Below, in pieces: positions 33,113-40,947 of a stretch of DNA of 64,000 bases. Location: positions 5,685-69,684 of the forward strand of contig CAYVBK010000027.1 in the NCBI GenBank assembly GCA_964449465.1. The letters are read 5' to 3'. The first letter of the stretch is position 1. Each line of letters opens with the position of its first letter. Made by a program: the position numbers and the translations under genes. Under the pieces are notes generated by a model. It did not search any database, had not been told where the DNA came from, and worked only from the letters and a program-made list of their open reading frames with translations. Origin of the DNA: CAYRXM01 sp964449465. GTDB lineage: Bacteria; Chloroflexota; Anaerolineae; JAFGEY01.

Positions 33113-34105
33113 TTATGCACTCAGGATGTGGTCAATCTCGGCCAACTCATCCCCGGTCCAGGTCAGGTTGCGCAATGCGGCCACGTTATCGTCTATTTGC
33201 TCCACCCGACTGGCCCCCACCAGCACCGAAGTCATGCCAGGATGGCGCAGGTTCCAGGCCAGGGCCATCTGCGCCAGGGTCTGGCTGCGTCGCTGCGCCA
33301 ACTCGTTGAGCCGCCGCACCTTGTCCAGCTTGTCTTCGCTGATGTGGGCGGGTTTGAGGAATCCGTGCGGCTTGCCGGCGCGCGAATCTTGAGGAATGCC
33401 TGCCAGGTAACGGTCAGAAAGCAGGCCCTGCGCCAGCGGCGAAAAGACAATGCAGCCCATGCCTTCCTGCGCCAGCACATCCAGCAGACCATCTTCGATC
33501 CAACGGTTGAACATGTTGTAAACCGGCTGATGGATCAGGCACGGCGTGCCCAACCGATGCAAAATCTGGGCAGCCTGACGAGTCTGTTCGGGATTGTAGG
33601 AGGAAATGCCGGCGTACAAGGCTTTGCCCTGCCGCACGATGTGATCCAGCGCCGACATGGTCTCTTCCAATGGTGTGTTGGGATCGGGGCGATGGCTGTA
33701 GAAAATATCCACATAGTCCAACCCCATGCGCTTGAGGCTTTGATCCAGGCTGGCGACGAGATATTTGCGCGATCCCCATTCGCCATAGGGGCCCGGCCAC
33801 ATGCGATAGCCGGCCTTGCTGGAAATGATCAGTTCGTCGCGATAGGGATGGAGGTCTTGCCGAAGAATTTTGCCCATTGTCTCTTCGGCCGAGCCGGGCG
33901 GCGGGCCATAGTTGTTGGCCAGGTCCAGGTGGGTGATGCCCAAATCAAAAGCCCGCAGCACCATGGCGCGGGCATTTTCAAACGTGTCTACGCCGCCAAA
34001 GTTGTGCCACAATCCCAGCGACACAGCGGGCAAGAGTAGACCACTGGTGCCGCAGCGGCGATAAACCATCGAATCATAGCGGTTAGGGGATGGAATCACG
34101 GTCAT
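33113..34105 (-). CDS. Aldo/keto reductase, YghZ-like (L-glyceraldehyde 3-phosphate reductase type)
   Basis: This 330-residue NADPH-dependent aldehyde reductase of the AKR14/YghZ type detoxifies aldehydes such as L-glyceraldehyde 3-phosphate in the cytoplasm. The N-terminal 'YRRCGTSGLLLPAVSLGLWHNFG' region (key residues RCG-SG and LGLW) is diagnostic. The catalytic tetrad is visible in 'HLDLANNYGP' (Asp, Tyr), 'ISSKAG' (Lys) and 'IFYSHRPDP' (His). C-terminal 'SVLVGASRVEQIDDN' binds cofactor. AAAGGAGACCTCGT precedes the ATG at 34105. Length is normal. It stands alone, flanked by repeats downstream and an AT-rich 179-bp gap (34106-34284) upstream, in which no gene is evident. Confidence 0.92.
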   Translation of the reverse strand: MTVIPSPNRYDSMVYRRCGTSGLLLPAVSLGLWHNFGGVDTFENARAMVLRAFDLGITHLDLANNYGPPPGSAEETMGKILRQDLHPYRDELIISSKAGYRMWPGPYGEWGSRKYLVASLDQSLKRMGLDYVDIFYSHRPDPNTPLEETMSALDHIVRQGKALYAGISSYNPEQTRQAAQILHRLGTPCLIHQPVYNMFNRWIEDGLLDVLAQEGMGCIVFSPLAQGLLSDRYLAGIPQDSRAGKPHGFLKPAHISEDKLDKVRRLNELAQRRSQTLAQMALAWNLRHPGMTSVLVGASRVEQIDDNVAALRNLTWTGDELAEIDHILSA

Positions 34106-34284
34106 ACGAGGTCTCCTTTCAATCTATTATGATCACTAACAATCGGACCATTTTAGGGGCAAACATCTCAACCCGGCAGGGCAGCATACAGTATTCTGAC
34201 AGCTCAAATGAAACACGCTACAATCCTTATTTCGAAAGCTGGGAGGTTGATAGTTTTGATCCGATATACATACCGTCTCTTGAA

Positions 34285-34542
34285 TTATATTCTTGATAGA
34301 ATCTCTTTTTTCTTTGCTTCGTATTCCTGTACACTGATCAACCCCACATCCAACATCCGCTTTAGTTGCTCCAACTTTTCAACCGGATCATCTCGAGAAG
34401 ATGCTGTATTGGTCTCTGTAAGAACACGCTTGATCGCACGCATTACCTCCATCACAAAAAAAGCGGCCCCAATGGGAGCACCTATGACAAGAAAAAAAAC
34501 GACCAAAAGCACCACACATTCTGGCAGACCAAAATGAGGCAT
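34285..34542 (-). CDS. Small membrane protein with SHOCT domain
   Basis: This 85-residue protein has one long hydrophobic segment (about residues 10-35, 'VVLLVVFFLVIGAPIGAAFF'). A charged C-terminal SHOCT motif follows ('LEQLKRMLDVGLISVQEYEAKKKEIL'; key residues L-KL-D-G-IS-EYE-KK). SHOCT tails are short oligomerisation or interaction modules. I chose the ATG at 34542, preceded by GAAGGTTGCCA, instead of the in-frame start at 34608. The gene and the 34106-34284 gap next to it are clearly more AT-rich than the surroundings, hinting at recent acquisition. Function is unknown. Confidence 0.75.
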   Translation of the reverse strand: MPHFGLPECVVLLVVFFLVIGAPIGAAFFVMEVMRAIKRVLTETNTASSRDDPVEKLEQLKRMLDVGLISVQEYEAKKKEILSRI

Positions 34543-34611
34543 TGGCAACCTTCTTTCTCTTTTTGTCACTATAGCCGCTTGAGCCAGGGCCGCCCTAAAA
34601 GACAACAATCG

Positions 34612-35070
34612 TCAGCCGCCCCGCTTTTCCAGAAACACCAGAGTCAATTTCTCGTTGACCGGCTGCTCTTTGAACGGGCGATAGCCCAGTTTTTGGTACA
34701 GGTACAAATTTTTGTCGCTGCGGCAGCCGGTAAACAACTCGAATCGGGCGGCCTGTGCAAAAATTCGTTCGATCTCTGCCATCAACCGGCTGCCGATGCC
34801 CTGATTTTGCCAATCGGGGTGAACGATCAGCCGGCCGATGTAACAGGTGTCGCCCGACTGTCTGGCACGCACCGAGCCAACAATGTGCCCATCGGTCACC
34901 GCTTTGAGGACAACCTGACGCTCCAGGTCGGCCTGCATCTCGGCCAATGTCTGTGTCAGCGGCGCAATGGTGTCGTCATTGTAAATTTCGGCTTGGCTGC
35001 GATAAGCTATCTTTTGCAGCGCCAAAATCTCGGCAGCGTCATGAAAATTTGCTCGCTCAATCTTGCACAT
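34612..35070 (-). CDS. GNAT-family N-acetyltransferase
   Basis: This 152-residue protein carries the GNAT fold. 'YIGRLIVHPDWQNQGIGSRLM' holds the acetyl-CoA pyrophosphate loop (Q-x-x-G-I-G, about 85-105), and 'LYQKLGYRPF' is the usual C-terminal motif. It acetylates an unknown small molecule or protein in the cytoplasm. I start it at the ATG at 35070 (AAGGGGAGCGAC before it) rather than at 35154, which would overlap the preceding gene. Its first 58 bases, codons 1-19, are duplicated exactly at 37065-37122 on the far side of the ATPase/partner gene pair. That suggests the pair was inserted at the 5' end of this gene. Confidence 0.9.
   Translation of the reverse strand: MCKIERANFHDAAEILALQKIAYRSQAEIYNDDTIAPLTQTLAEMQADLERQVVLKAVTDGHIVGSVRARQSGDTCYIGRLIVHPDWQNQGIGSRLMAEIERIFAQAARFELFTGCRSDKNLYLYQKLGYRPFKEQPVNEKLTLVFLEKRGG
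35013..35070. repeat. 58-bp direct repeat, copy A (5' end of intact GNAT gene)
   Basis: The 58 bases from TTTGCAGCGCC to CTTGCACAT are identical to 37065-37122 and in the same orientation. Beyond either edge the sequences diverge at once. The two copies bracket a 2.05-kb unit holding the ATPase and its partner. Confidence 0.95.
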
Positions 35071-35138
35071 GTCGCTCCCCTTGCGCCAATGAGCGGCCAC
35101 AAGCGCAGAGCCGTTTTCGCTGCATCGGCGGGCTTGGA

Positions 35139-35750
35139 TCATTGAGGAAACCACCTTTGCAAGGCGCCGACGAGTCGCAAAAATGCCGGCTCGCTGTGGC
35201 CGCTCAAGCTAACCTTTTGAGCCAATTCCAGATAGATGGACGAGGAGCGTGGTCGGCGCACCTGGCGCAGCGCCGCTTCCATTGCCTCTTTGGGCCGGTC
35301 GGGTTTGAGCGCACCGGGCCGCCGGTGCCCGGTTTCGGTCAACCACTCGTGCAGCGACGGATGGTGGCCGCTCCAGCCCAGACAGGCCTCCACATAAGGA
35401 GACGAGCTCCACACCCATACCTCCAACTCGGGGGCCAACACGATCACCTCTGCCTGTTCGTCCCAACCAGAACGAGACAAGCGTTTCCTCGCCTCAACCG
35501 CCAATTCTTGGGGCGATATGCGTTCCTGTCCGCAGCCCTGATGGTCAAACACCACCAGGGCGTGATTGTAACTTTGAATAAAAGAACGTAAAAAATTGTG
35601 TGCCTCATTCAGACAACCTGGGTCGTGGCGCGGATGAGCAAACAGGTCAAAGGACGGCAGACGGATACCCAATGCCTGCGGACGGCTTAACAGCCCCTTG
35701 AGAGCCTGCTCCATATCTTTGTCGGCAGCCAATACAACCACATCTTTCAT
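35139..35750 (-). CDS. MAD4/TOPRIM-like partner protein of AAA ATPase
   Basis: This 203-residue cytoplasmic protein starts 'KDVVVLAADKDMEQAL' and continues with 'ALVVFDHQGCGQE' and 'VIVLAPELEVWVWS'. Acidic residues at strand ends give a TOPRIM or DUF4276-like impression, with possible metal-binding Asp/Glu. The C-terminus has a conserved-looking 'RPKEAMEAALR' stretch. From memory it resembles proteins annotated as MAD4 of the methylation-associated defence system; I could not search. Its ATG overlaps the TGA of the ATPase gene (ATGA, 35750-35747), so the two are translated together and probably form one system. OLD- or PARIS-type systems also pair an ABC-like ATPase with a TOPRIM-like nuclease. 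Function stays hypothetical. Confidence 0.72.
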   Translation of the reverse strand: MKDVVVLAADKDMEQALKGLLSRPQALGIRLPSFDLFAHPRHDPGCLNEAHNFLRSFIQSYNHALVVFDHQGCGQERISPQELAVEARKRLSRSGWDEQAEVIVLAPELEVWVWSSSPYVEACLGWSGHHPSLHEWLTETGHRRPGALKPDRPKEAMEAALRQVRRPRSSSIYLELAQKVSLSGHSEPAFLRLVGALQRWFPQ

Positions 35751-37033
35751 CCCAACACTCCACCGGCAAAGAGCGTGCCCAGGTCAGTTTCGCCTCGCCA
35801 CTGGCGCAGCGCAGGATGATTGTCTCCCCGCACCATATCGGTCGCACCTTCTGTGGTGCGGCTAAAGCAAAGCACCTGTTCGGGCCGGGCCAGGCTGAGG
35901 ATGACCGGCGAATGGGTGGCCAACAGCACTTGTGTGCCATAGACCGACGACAGCGATTGCAGCACTGTCTCAACGGCACGCGGATGGATGCCGTTCTCCG
36001 GCTCTTCGATCAAATAGATGCCTTCCAAATCTGGAATATAGGCCAAAATGGTCAAAGCCAGCAGCCGCAGCGTGCCGTCGGATACCAGCCAAGAGGGTGC
36101 GTGCAGTCCGGTATCATAATCCAATACCAGATAACGGTGGCGGTCTTCGGGCCGCTCGACCGTGCGAATTGCCTTGAGATCCGGCAAGGCGGTGCGCACG
36201 TGCGCCACCCACTGCGTCAGATGTTCCGGCGCACGCTCTTGAATATCCTGAATCACCCAGGGCAGATTGGAGCCATCGGGCTGAAAGCGGCGCGGGCTGC
36301 CTGGTGGGCTGGGTCGGCGCAGCGATTCGCTGTTCAAAGCCAATCGCTGCACGCCTTCGAGCAGAAAGCGGCGAAACCAGATCGAGGCCGGGAACTTGTC
36401 CTCGTCTTCGGGCAAGTTGGCCAGCGCCGAGCGCCGTGGCCCCAGGCGAAACAGGTTGTTCCAATCCGACGTTTCGGAGCGAAAATAGTCGTTGCCCGAT
36501 TCGGGCACCTTGTTCAGCACACGCCGCCAACCGGAGGGCTTTTTGCTGGACAGACGAACGATCTCATCCGGCGGCGCAGGAGGCAGTGGAAAGAGCGTGC
36601 GCTGTTTTTCAGGCTGCACCTCCGGCTGCGACGGAGACTCTTTCAACCACAACGTCTCGGCCAGCAAGCTCGTCTCTTGCGTTCCGGGATGCAATCCCAC
36701 ACGGATCTCGTAGCGGACGCAGCCATGGCCGTTTTTTTGCAACAGTTTCGGAATCGCAGCCTCAATGACCAATTCAAAGACGCCGTCTTGCTGAATGTCG
36801 CTTTGTCGGACGTTGCCGCGCATCCAGCACAGGTCGCGCACGCCGGGCGCGCGGGCGGCCACAGCAGCAGCCACGCCGCCTTTTTCGCGCACCACATCGG
36901 CCAGGAAAGCAACCACGTCCAGGAATGTTGACTTGCCGCTGGCATTGGGACCGATCAGCACCTGAAACGGAGCCAGGGGTTGCTGGATATATCTGAGACA
37001 GCGATAAAAAAGCGCCTCGATCTTGGAAATCAT
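35747..37033 (-). CDS. ABC/RecF-like AAA_21 ATPase
   Basis: This 428-residue ATPase has Walker A 'IGPNASGKST' near residue 29, a signature-like 'VSDGTLRLLAL', Walker B 'YLIEEPENGIHP' near 340 and the H-switch 'LLATHSP' near 375. The 280-residue insertion between them is typical of AAA_21/OLD-type ATPases of defence systems rather than of transporters. It is soluble. Its ATG at 37033 overlaps the TGA of a 30-codon GNAT stub (ATGA), and its own TGA overlaps the start of the MAD4/TOPRIM-like gene. GGGAGAA lies upstream. The pair is bounded by the 58-bp direct repeat, so it looks like a mobile cassette. Confidence 0.88.
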   Translation of the reverse strand: MISKIEALFYRCLRYIQQPLAPFQVLIGPNASGKSTFLDVVAFLADVVREKGGVAAAVAARAPGVRDLCWMRGNVRQSDIQQDGVFELVIEAAIPKLLQKNGHGCVRYEIRVGLHPGTQETSLLAETLWLKESPSQPEVQPEKQRTLFPLPPAPPDEIVRLSSKKPSGWRRVLNKVPESGNDYFRSETSDWNNLFRLGPRRSALANLPEDEDKFPASIWFRRFLLEGVQRLALNSESLRRPSPPGSPRRFQPDGSNLPWVIQDIQERAPEHLTQWVAHVRTALPDLKAIRTVERPEDRHRYLVLDYDTGLHAPSWLVSDGTLRLLALTILAYIPDLEGIYLIEEPENGIHPRAVETVLQSLSSVYGTQVLLATHSPVILSLARPEQVLCFSRTTEGATDMVRGDNHPALRQWRGETDLGTLFAGGVLG

Positions 37034-37122
37034 CGAAATTCTCCCACCTGGCAGGTTTCCCTGCTTTGCAGCGCCAAAATCTCGGCAGCGTCATGAAAAT
37101 TTGCTCGCTCAATCTTGCACAT
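37030..37122 (-). pseudogene. 30-codon GNAT 5' stub (truncated duplicate)
   Basis: From ATG at 37122 the frame reads the first 19 residues of the intact GNAT protein ('MCKIERANFHDAAEILALQ'). It then runs into eleven unrelated residues ending at TGA 37032-37030. The stop overlaps the ATPase start (ATGA), and the stub start overlaps the last codons of the membrane protein gene (stop 37111-37109). It is a broken copy but may still act as a translated leader coupling the membrane-protein gene to the ATPase gene. Confidence 0.85.
37065..37122. repeat. 58-bp direct repeat, copy B
   Basis: This copy is identical over 58 bases to 35013-35070. It forms the end of the membrane protein gene (codons for Y-V-Q-D and stop) and the GNAT stub in a different frame. 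Confidence 0.95.
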
Positions 37123-37816
37123 ATTGTTCTTGTTGCTCCAACAACCGACCCTGCCGGACGTCCCACAGAAACCAGGCCGCGGCCAGACAGGCCAACACGT
37201 CGTTCAAAAACCACAGCCTGTCAGCCCAGGCCGACGCGGCGTCGGGCAAGGCCATGCGCACAAAAAAGTTGATCAGGTTGGCCGCGCCATACAAGCCGGC
37301 TCCCACCAACAACAGCAGCAGCGTGCGTTGCCACACCGTGCCCCGCCCCGCCGCCCCGTCGACCTCACGCCAACGGGTCAGAATCAGGTAAATCACGCTG
37401 GCATCCAGCACCGGATAGATCGCCACGCCCAAAAACTCATTCCAGGCGCGTTGGGTATTGGCCAACTCGGTGCGATAGACGCACACCCACAGGCACAGAG
37501 CTGCCAGCAGCAACACGCCGCCCACCTCCCACAGCCGCCGCCGCGGCCAAACCGTTGGGAAAAACCACAGCGCCAGAGCCACGCACACATAGCGAAGCAA
37601 ATAGATCAGGTCTACCCACGACAACGGAGGCAGGCGGCTGCCGGTGATCACGTCGTGCGCGGCCCAGGCCACATTGCCGGCCAGGTTGATCAGCCAGCCG
37701 GCGGCCAGCCAGCCCCACAACACCCGCCCCGGCCGATGCCGCCAGGCCGCCCAGGCCATCAAGGCGGAGACAATCAATGGGAACAAGAACAAAATCGCCG
37801 ACAGCACATCTCCCAC
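37109..37816 (-). CDS. Multi-pass membrane protein of unknown function
   Basis: This 235-residue protein has about six to seven hydrophobic helices ('AILFLFPLIVSALMAWAAW', 'LWGWLAAGWLINLAGNVAW', 'VGGVLLLAALCLWVCV', 'TLLLLLVGAGLYGAANL' and others) and a short charged C-terminus. The arrangement recalls N-terminal membrane sensor regions of diguanylate cyclases, but no output domain follows. I do not recognise the family. The start is a GTG at 37816 with AGGAGGTCGCT before it. The last codons lie in the 58-bp repeat, so its original C-terminus may have been different. It is downstream of the GT39-like gene and upstream of the ATPase cassette. Confidence 0.78.
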   Translation of the reverse strand: MGDVLSAILFLFPLIVSALMAWAAWRHRPGRVLWGWLAAGWLINLAGNVAWAAHDVITGSRLPPLSWVDLIYLLRYVCVALALWFFPTVWPRRRLWEVGGVLLLAALCLWVCVYRTELANTQRAWNEFLGVAIYPVLDASVIYLILTRWREVDGAAGRGTVWQRTLLLLLVGAGLYGAANLINFFVRMALPDAASAWADRLWFLNDVLACLAAAWFLWDVRQGRLLEQQEQYVQD

Positions 37817-37854
37817 AGCGACCTCCTTTGCTGATCACCGCTGCATTGCCGGCA

Positions 37855-39750
37855 TCAATCAGCCCGTCTCACCTGCACCCGCGCCAAAACCACCTGGTCT
37901 GTCAGTGTGCCGTCGGGCAGCCGCACCGCCAGCCGTTCGCTGCTGCCGGGGTCATACAGCCCCACCACCAGTTGATACCCGTCGCCGGATGGCGCGGCAG
38001 CATCCAGCCACAGCACATGCGGATCGCGGATGGCCTCCCCGCCCCAACCGACCGTCGGCCGCTCCTGGTTGCCCGGCACGCCATCGTGCTGCGCCCACAC
38101 CGGGCCGCCGGTGCGCGGATTGTACGGGCCGATGATCTGGGTAAAGACCGCATAACTTGCCGTCAAAGGAGCCTCAGCCTGCCAGGTCAGGGTCAGATAG
38201 ACAGGCTGCCCCGGCTGCACCGTCAAAACGCCGTCATCCGGCACAGGTTGGAGAGAAAAATGGGTCAGGCGCACCAACGCAGGTGCGGCCGAATCGCCCC
38301 CGAGCCCGGCATCAACCGGACAGACAGACAGATCGCCGGGCGGCGGAACGGCATAACAGGCCAGGCGGATGTGTCCAAACCACGCCTCGCTCACCTTGAA
38401 AGCCGCCGCCGAAATGCGATCTTCGATCTGATCTTCAACCCGGCGACCGCCCGGCTGACGAACAATGTCGCGCAATACCAGCCACACCCGGCCCGACCTG
38501 GAAAGCACCTGCCCGGCCGCGTCGTCGGAAAACAACTCGAAACCCAACTGCGGGCCGCGATAATAGACCTGAAAATAGCCCAGGTGCCAGGGCGAGTTGT
38601 ACAAAACTACATCTCCTGGCTGCGCCTGCGCCTGGATGTGGGCGATCATGGGTAAATAGTCTTCCAATTTGGCGTCATAGCGATCAAAACGCCCCCAATA
38701 ATCGGCCAACCCCATTCCCCACACCGCCGCAATCAGCACGCCGTTCAGGGCCATCGCCCACCGCCCACGCGACCTCCACCCTTCCAACCCCACCGCCAGA
38801 AACAGGTAGAGCGGCGCGGCAGCAAAGGCCAGCACGCGCGGCTCGAACCACGAAAAACGGCGATGAATGGGGTATAACATCAAGATGGGTAGCAGGGTGA
38901 ATCCGATCAAAATAGTGGCTATGCGTAGGTTGCGCGACCGGGCCGCGATCACCCCGCCGATAGCTGCTGCCAGGATCGCCCCGCTCATGATCCAGGCTGT
39001 GACAGGCGGCCAGGTGATGCCGACCGCAAAACCGCTCAGCGAACGAGCCAACAGCAGCGGCAAGGAGAGAGAGGTGCGCGCCGAAAACGCCCCCTGATCG
39101 GTCAGGCGAGTCTGGATGGCCAGCCCAAAAATCAACAGCCACGGCACGGCCAGCAGCAATGCGCCGACTTGAATGACCAACCAGGGGACCAGATGCCGTC
39201 GCCATTCTCGCCGAATGACCAACAACAGGCCGTGCAAGGCAAACCACAACGCCGTCGAATATGAGGTAAAGGCCGCGCAGACAGTCAGTGCCGCATAGCC
39301 CACCCAACCGGAGCGCGAGGCCGACTCGACAACCCGCAGCAGCACCGCCAGAGCCAGGGTGCACCACAACATCGTCCACACAAAAGGGCGGGCTTCCTGG
39401 CTGTAATAGATGGCAAAAGGAGCCACGGTGGTCAGCAGCGCACCGATCAGCCCCAACCGTGCCCCGCCCAGCCGTCGCCCCAGGGCAAACACGGCAGCCA
39501 CCGTCAGTATGCCGGCGCACACCGACAGATAGCGCAAGGCAAACTCGCCCGGCCCCACCGCCCGCACCCAGCCGAACAGGATATAATAATACAGGGGCGG
39601 ATGCACATCCCGCCCGGTTTCCACCGTCAGGCTGGCCAGGTCTAGCGATCCGAGATAGGCCACCCAGCCTTCATCGCCCCACAAGGGCAAATGTCCCAGA
39701 TGGAGCAGCCGCAACCCCCAGGCCAGCCACAAGACCCACACCATCGCCAT
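37855..39750 (-). CDS. GT39/PMT-like membrane glycosyltransferase
   Basis: This 631-residue integral membrane protein belongs to the ArnT/PMT_2 GT-C superfamily, which transfers sugars from polyprenyl-phosphate carriers on the outer face of the membrane. The catalytic loop motif 'LWGDEGW' (residues 23-29) and 'DVHPPLYYY' (about 47-55) are visible, followed by about ten hydrophobic helices to residue ~400. A C-terminal ~220-residue extracytoplasmic beta-rich domain ('VYLTLTWQAEAPLTASYAVF') completes the protein. AAGGGTTAAC precedes the ATG at 39750, one base from the stop of the small ART-like gene. It probably decorates cell-surface proteins or glycans. Confidence 0.88.
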   Translation of the reverse strand: MAMVWVLWLAWGLRLLHLGHLPLWGDEGWVAYLGSLDLASLTVETGRDVHPPLYYYILFGWVRAVGPGEFALRYLSVCAGILTVAAVFALGRRLGGARLGLIGALLTTVAPFAIYYSQEARPFVWTMLWCTLALAVLLRVVESASRSGWVGYAALTVCAAFTSYSTALWFALHGLLLVIRREWRRHLVPWLVIQVGALLLAVPWLLIFGLAIQTRLTDQGAFSARTSLSLPLLLARSLSGFAVGITWPPVTAWIMSGAILAAAIGGVIAARSRNLRIATILIGFTLLPILMLYPIHRRFSWFEPRVLAFAAAPLYLFLAVGLEGWRSRGRWAMALNGVLIAAVWGMGLADYWGRFDRYDAKLEDYLPMIAHIQAQAQPGDVVLYNSPWHLGYFQVYYRGPQLGFELFSDDAAGQVLSRSGRVWLVLRDIVRQPGGRRVEDQIEDRISAAAFKVSEAWFGHIRLACYAVPPPGDLSVCPVDAGLGGDSAAPALVRLTHFSLQPVPDDGVLTVQPGQPVYLTLTWQAEAPLTASYAVFTQIIGPYNPRTGGPVWAQHDGVPGNQERPTVGWGGEAIRDPHVLWLDAAAPSGDGYQLVVGLYDPGSSERLAVRLPDGTLTDQVVLARVQVRRAD

Positions 39751-39751
39751 G

Positions 39752-40114
39752 TTAACCCTTCACTCCAGCGCGCAGCCGTTCAACCTGCTGCTCTGTCAGA
39801 ACCTCTTGCGCAATCACCGGCACTGGCCACAGCAATTCCAGCGGCAAGTCGCGGGTAATCAGCCATTCGGCGCCGGCCGGCATGGCCGAGCGAGGATGCG
39901 GCAGCACGTCTCCCTCGTCTACCGCCCCGGCCACGCGATAGAGAAACCCCGCCAGCGCGCCATTATGTTGCAACGAACCATCATCGTTCCAGCAGACCAG
40001 GGTGGGTTTGTGCGAAAACACCTCGGCCAGATGGCGGTGCGGTGTGATCGTGCTACCCTGACGCAGCACTGTCAGTTGCAACGGGGAGCCGTGATACCAG
40101 ATATTATCAATCAT
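39752..40114 (-). CDS. Small protein with ADP-ribosyltransferase-like motif
   Basis: This 120-residue protein begins 'IDNIWYHGSPLQLTVLRQGSTITPHRHLAEVFSHKP'; the key pattern is YHGS, then STIT, then A-VFSHKP. That pattern resembles the first half of the ADP-ribosyltransferase fold, as in Arr-type enzymes. A later 'GAEWLITRDLPLE' could supply the catalytic Glu region, but this is tentative. No signal peptide or membrane helix is seen. GAGGTCAATCA precedes the ATG. It overlaps almost directly (one base apart) with the GT39-like gene downstream. The 149-bp gap upstream (40115-40263) holds no recognisable feature. Confidence 0.6.
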   Translation of the reverse strand: MIDNIWYHGSPLQLTVLRQGSTITPHRHLAEVFSHKPTLVCWNDDGSLQHNGALAGFLYRVAGAVDEGDVLPHPRSAMPAGAEWLITRDLPLELLWPVPVIAQEVLTEQQVERLRAGVKG

Positions 40115-40263
40115 TGATTGACCTCAAGTTGCATCATAGCCAGATCGCGATAATGGTCTTTGACACAAAAAGGCTACTTGTCTGATAAAGAGACAACAAA
40201 CAGCCCTTTGCACCTTGATATGTCACCAATCCCTCTCGAAATGCCCAGACAATAATTCCCAAT

Positions 40264-40947
40264 TTAACCGCCACCTTGATCATCTACCCGCGTAGACGAA
40301 CGGGCCGGCGCCGGCTTGCGCCGCATCAGCATCATAGCAATCCAGGGGATGAGGATGGCCCCGCCAAAGGCCAATAGAAACGAGTTGACATTGGCCGAGA
40401 ACGCCCCCACCGCCGCATACACCGCCGACACGCCCAAGTTGGACAGCGCGGTCATGAGCAGGAAACGCGGCCAGGGCATGTGGCTGATGCCAGCAAACAA
40501 GATCGAAGCCTCGGCCAACACCGGCACCGGGCGGGCAATGACGATGGCCCAATCACCAAATCGCTCGCTCAGATTTTCCAGCCCTTGCAGGTCTTGCTCG
40601 CCTACAAAACGCAGCGCCGCCGGCCGCCCCCAGCGCCGGCCGATCACAAATCCGATGACGCAGCTCACGGTCATACCCAGCAGCGAAGCCAGCATGCCCG
40701 GCACAAAACCCAACACAAAACCCGCCGCTGTGCTGACCATGCTCGATGGGATCGGCGCCAAAATATCAGAAGACAACATCAGGCTCAATACCGCTCCGGT
40801 CAGCAGCGGCCGATCATTGGCTCCTTGAATAAATTGCTCCGTCCAGGCCTCGATCTGCTCGCCAAACAGCATAAACGGCACCAAAATCACGGCCAGAACG
40901 ATCACCACCAAAATCACCCATCGCCACAGACTCTTTTTACGTTCCAT
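40264..40947 (-). CDS. VTT/DedA-like membrane protein
   Basis: This 227-residue integral membrane protein has a VTT (SNARE-associated) domain. It contains 'PIPSSMVSTAAGFVLGFVPGMLASLLGMTVSCVIGFVIGRRWG' (key residues PIP, G-x-x-x-G, R-x-G) and 'ARPVPVLAEASILFAGISHMPW', matching the two re-entrant-loop motifs of the family. DedA/VTT proteins act in lipid scrambling or undecaprenyl-phosphate recycling. About five hydrophobic segments are present. GGGGAGGATGA precedes the ATG, which directly abuts the TGA of the methyltransferase gene, so the two are probably co-translated. Confidence 0.87.
   Translation of the reverse strand: MERKKSLWRWVILVVIVLAVILVPFMLFGEQIEAWTEQFIQGANDRPLLTGAVLSLMLSSDILAPIPSSMVSTAAGFVLGFVPGMLASLLGMTVSCVIGFVIGRRWGRPAALRFVGEQDLQGLENLSERFGDWAIVIARPVPVLAEASILFAGISHMPWPRFLLMTALSNLGVSAVYAAVGAFSANVNSFLLAFGGAILIPWIAMMLMRRKPAPARSSTRVDDQGGG

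Noticed and set aside
34090..34296. 68-codon plus-strand frame
   Set aside because: No ribosome binding site, AT-rich sequence and no motif; it starts inside the antisense of the aldo/keto reductase start region.
37109..37816. Membrane-bound diguanylate cyclase or kinase
   Set aside because: Only the hydrophobic sensor-like part is present; no GGDEF, EAL or HisKA motif follows in frame or nearby.
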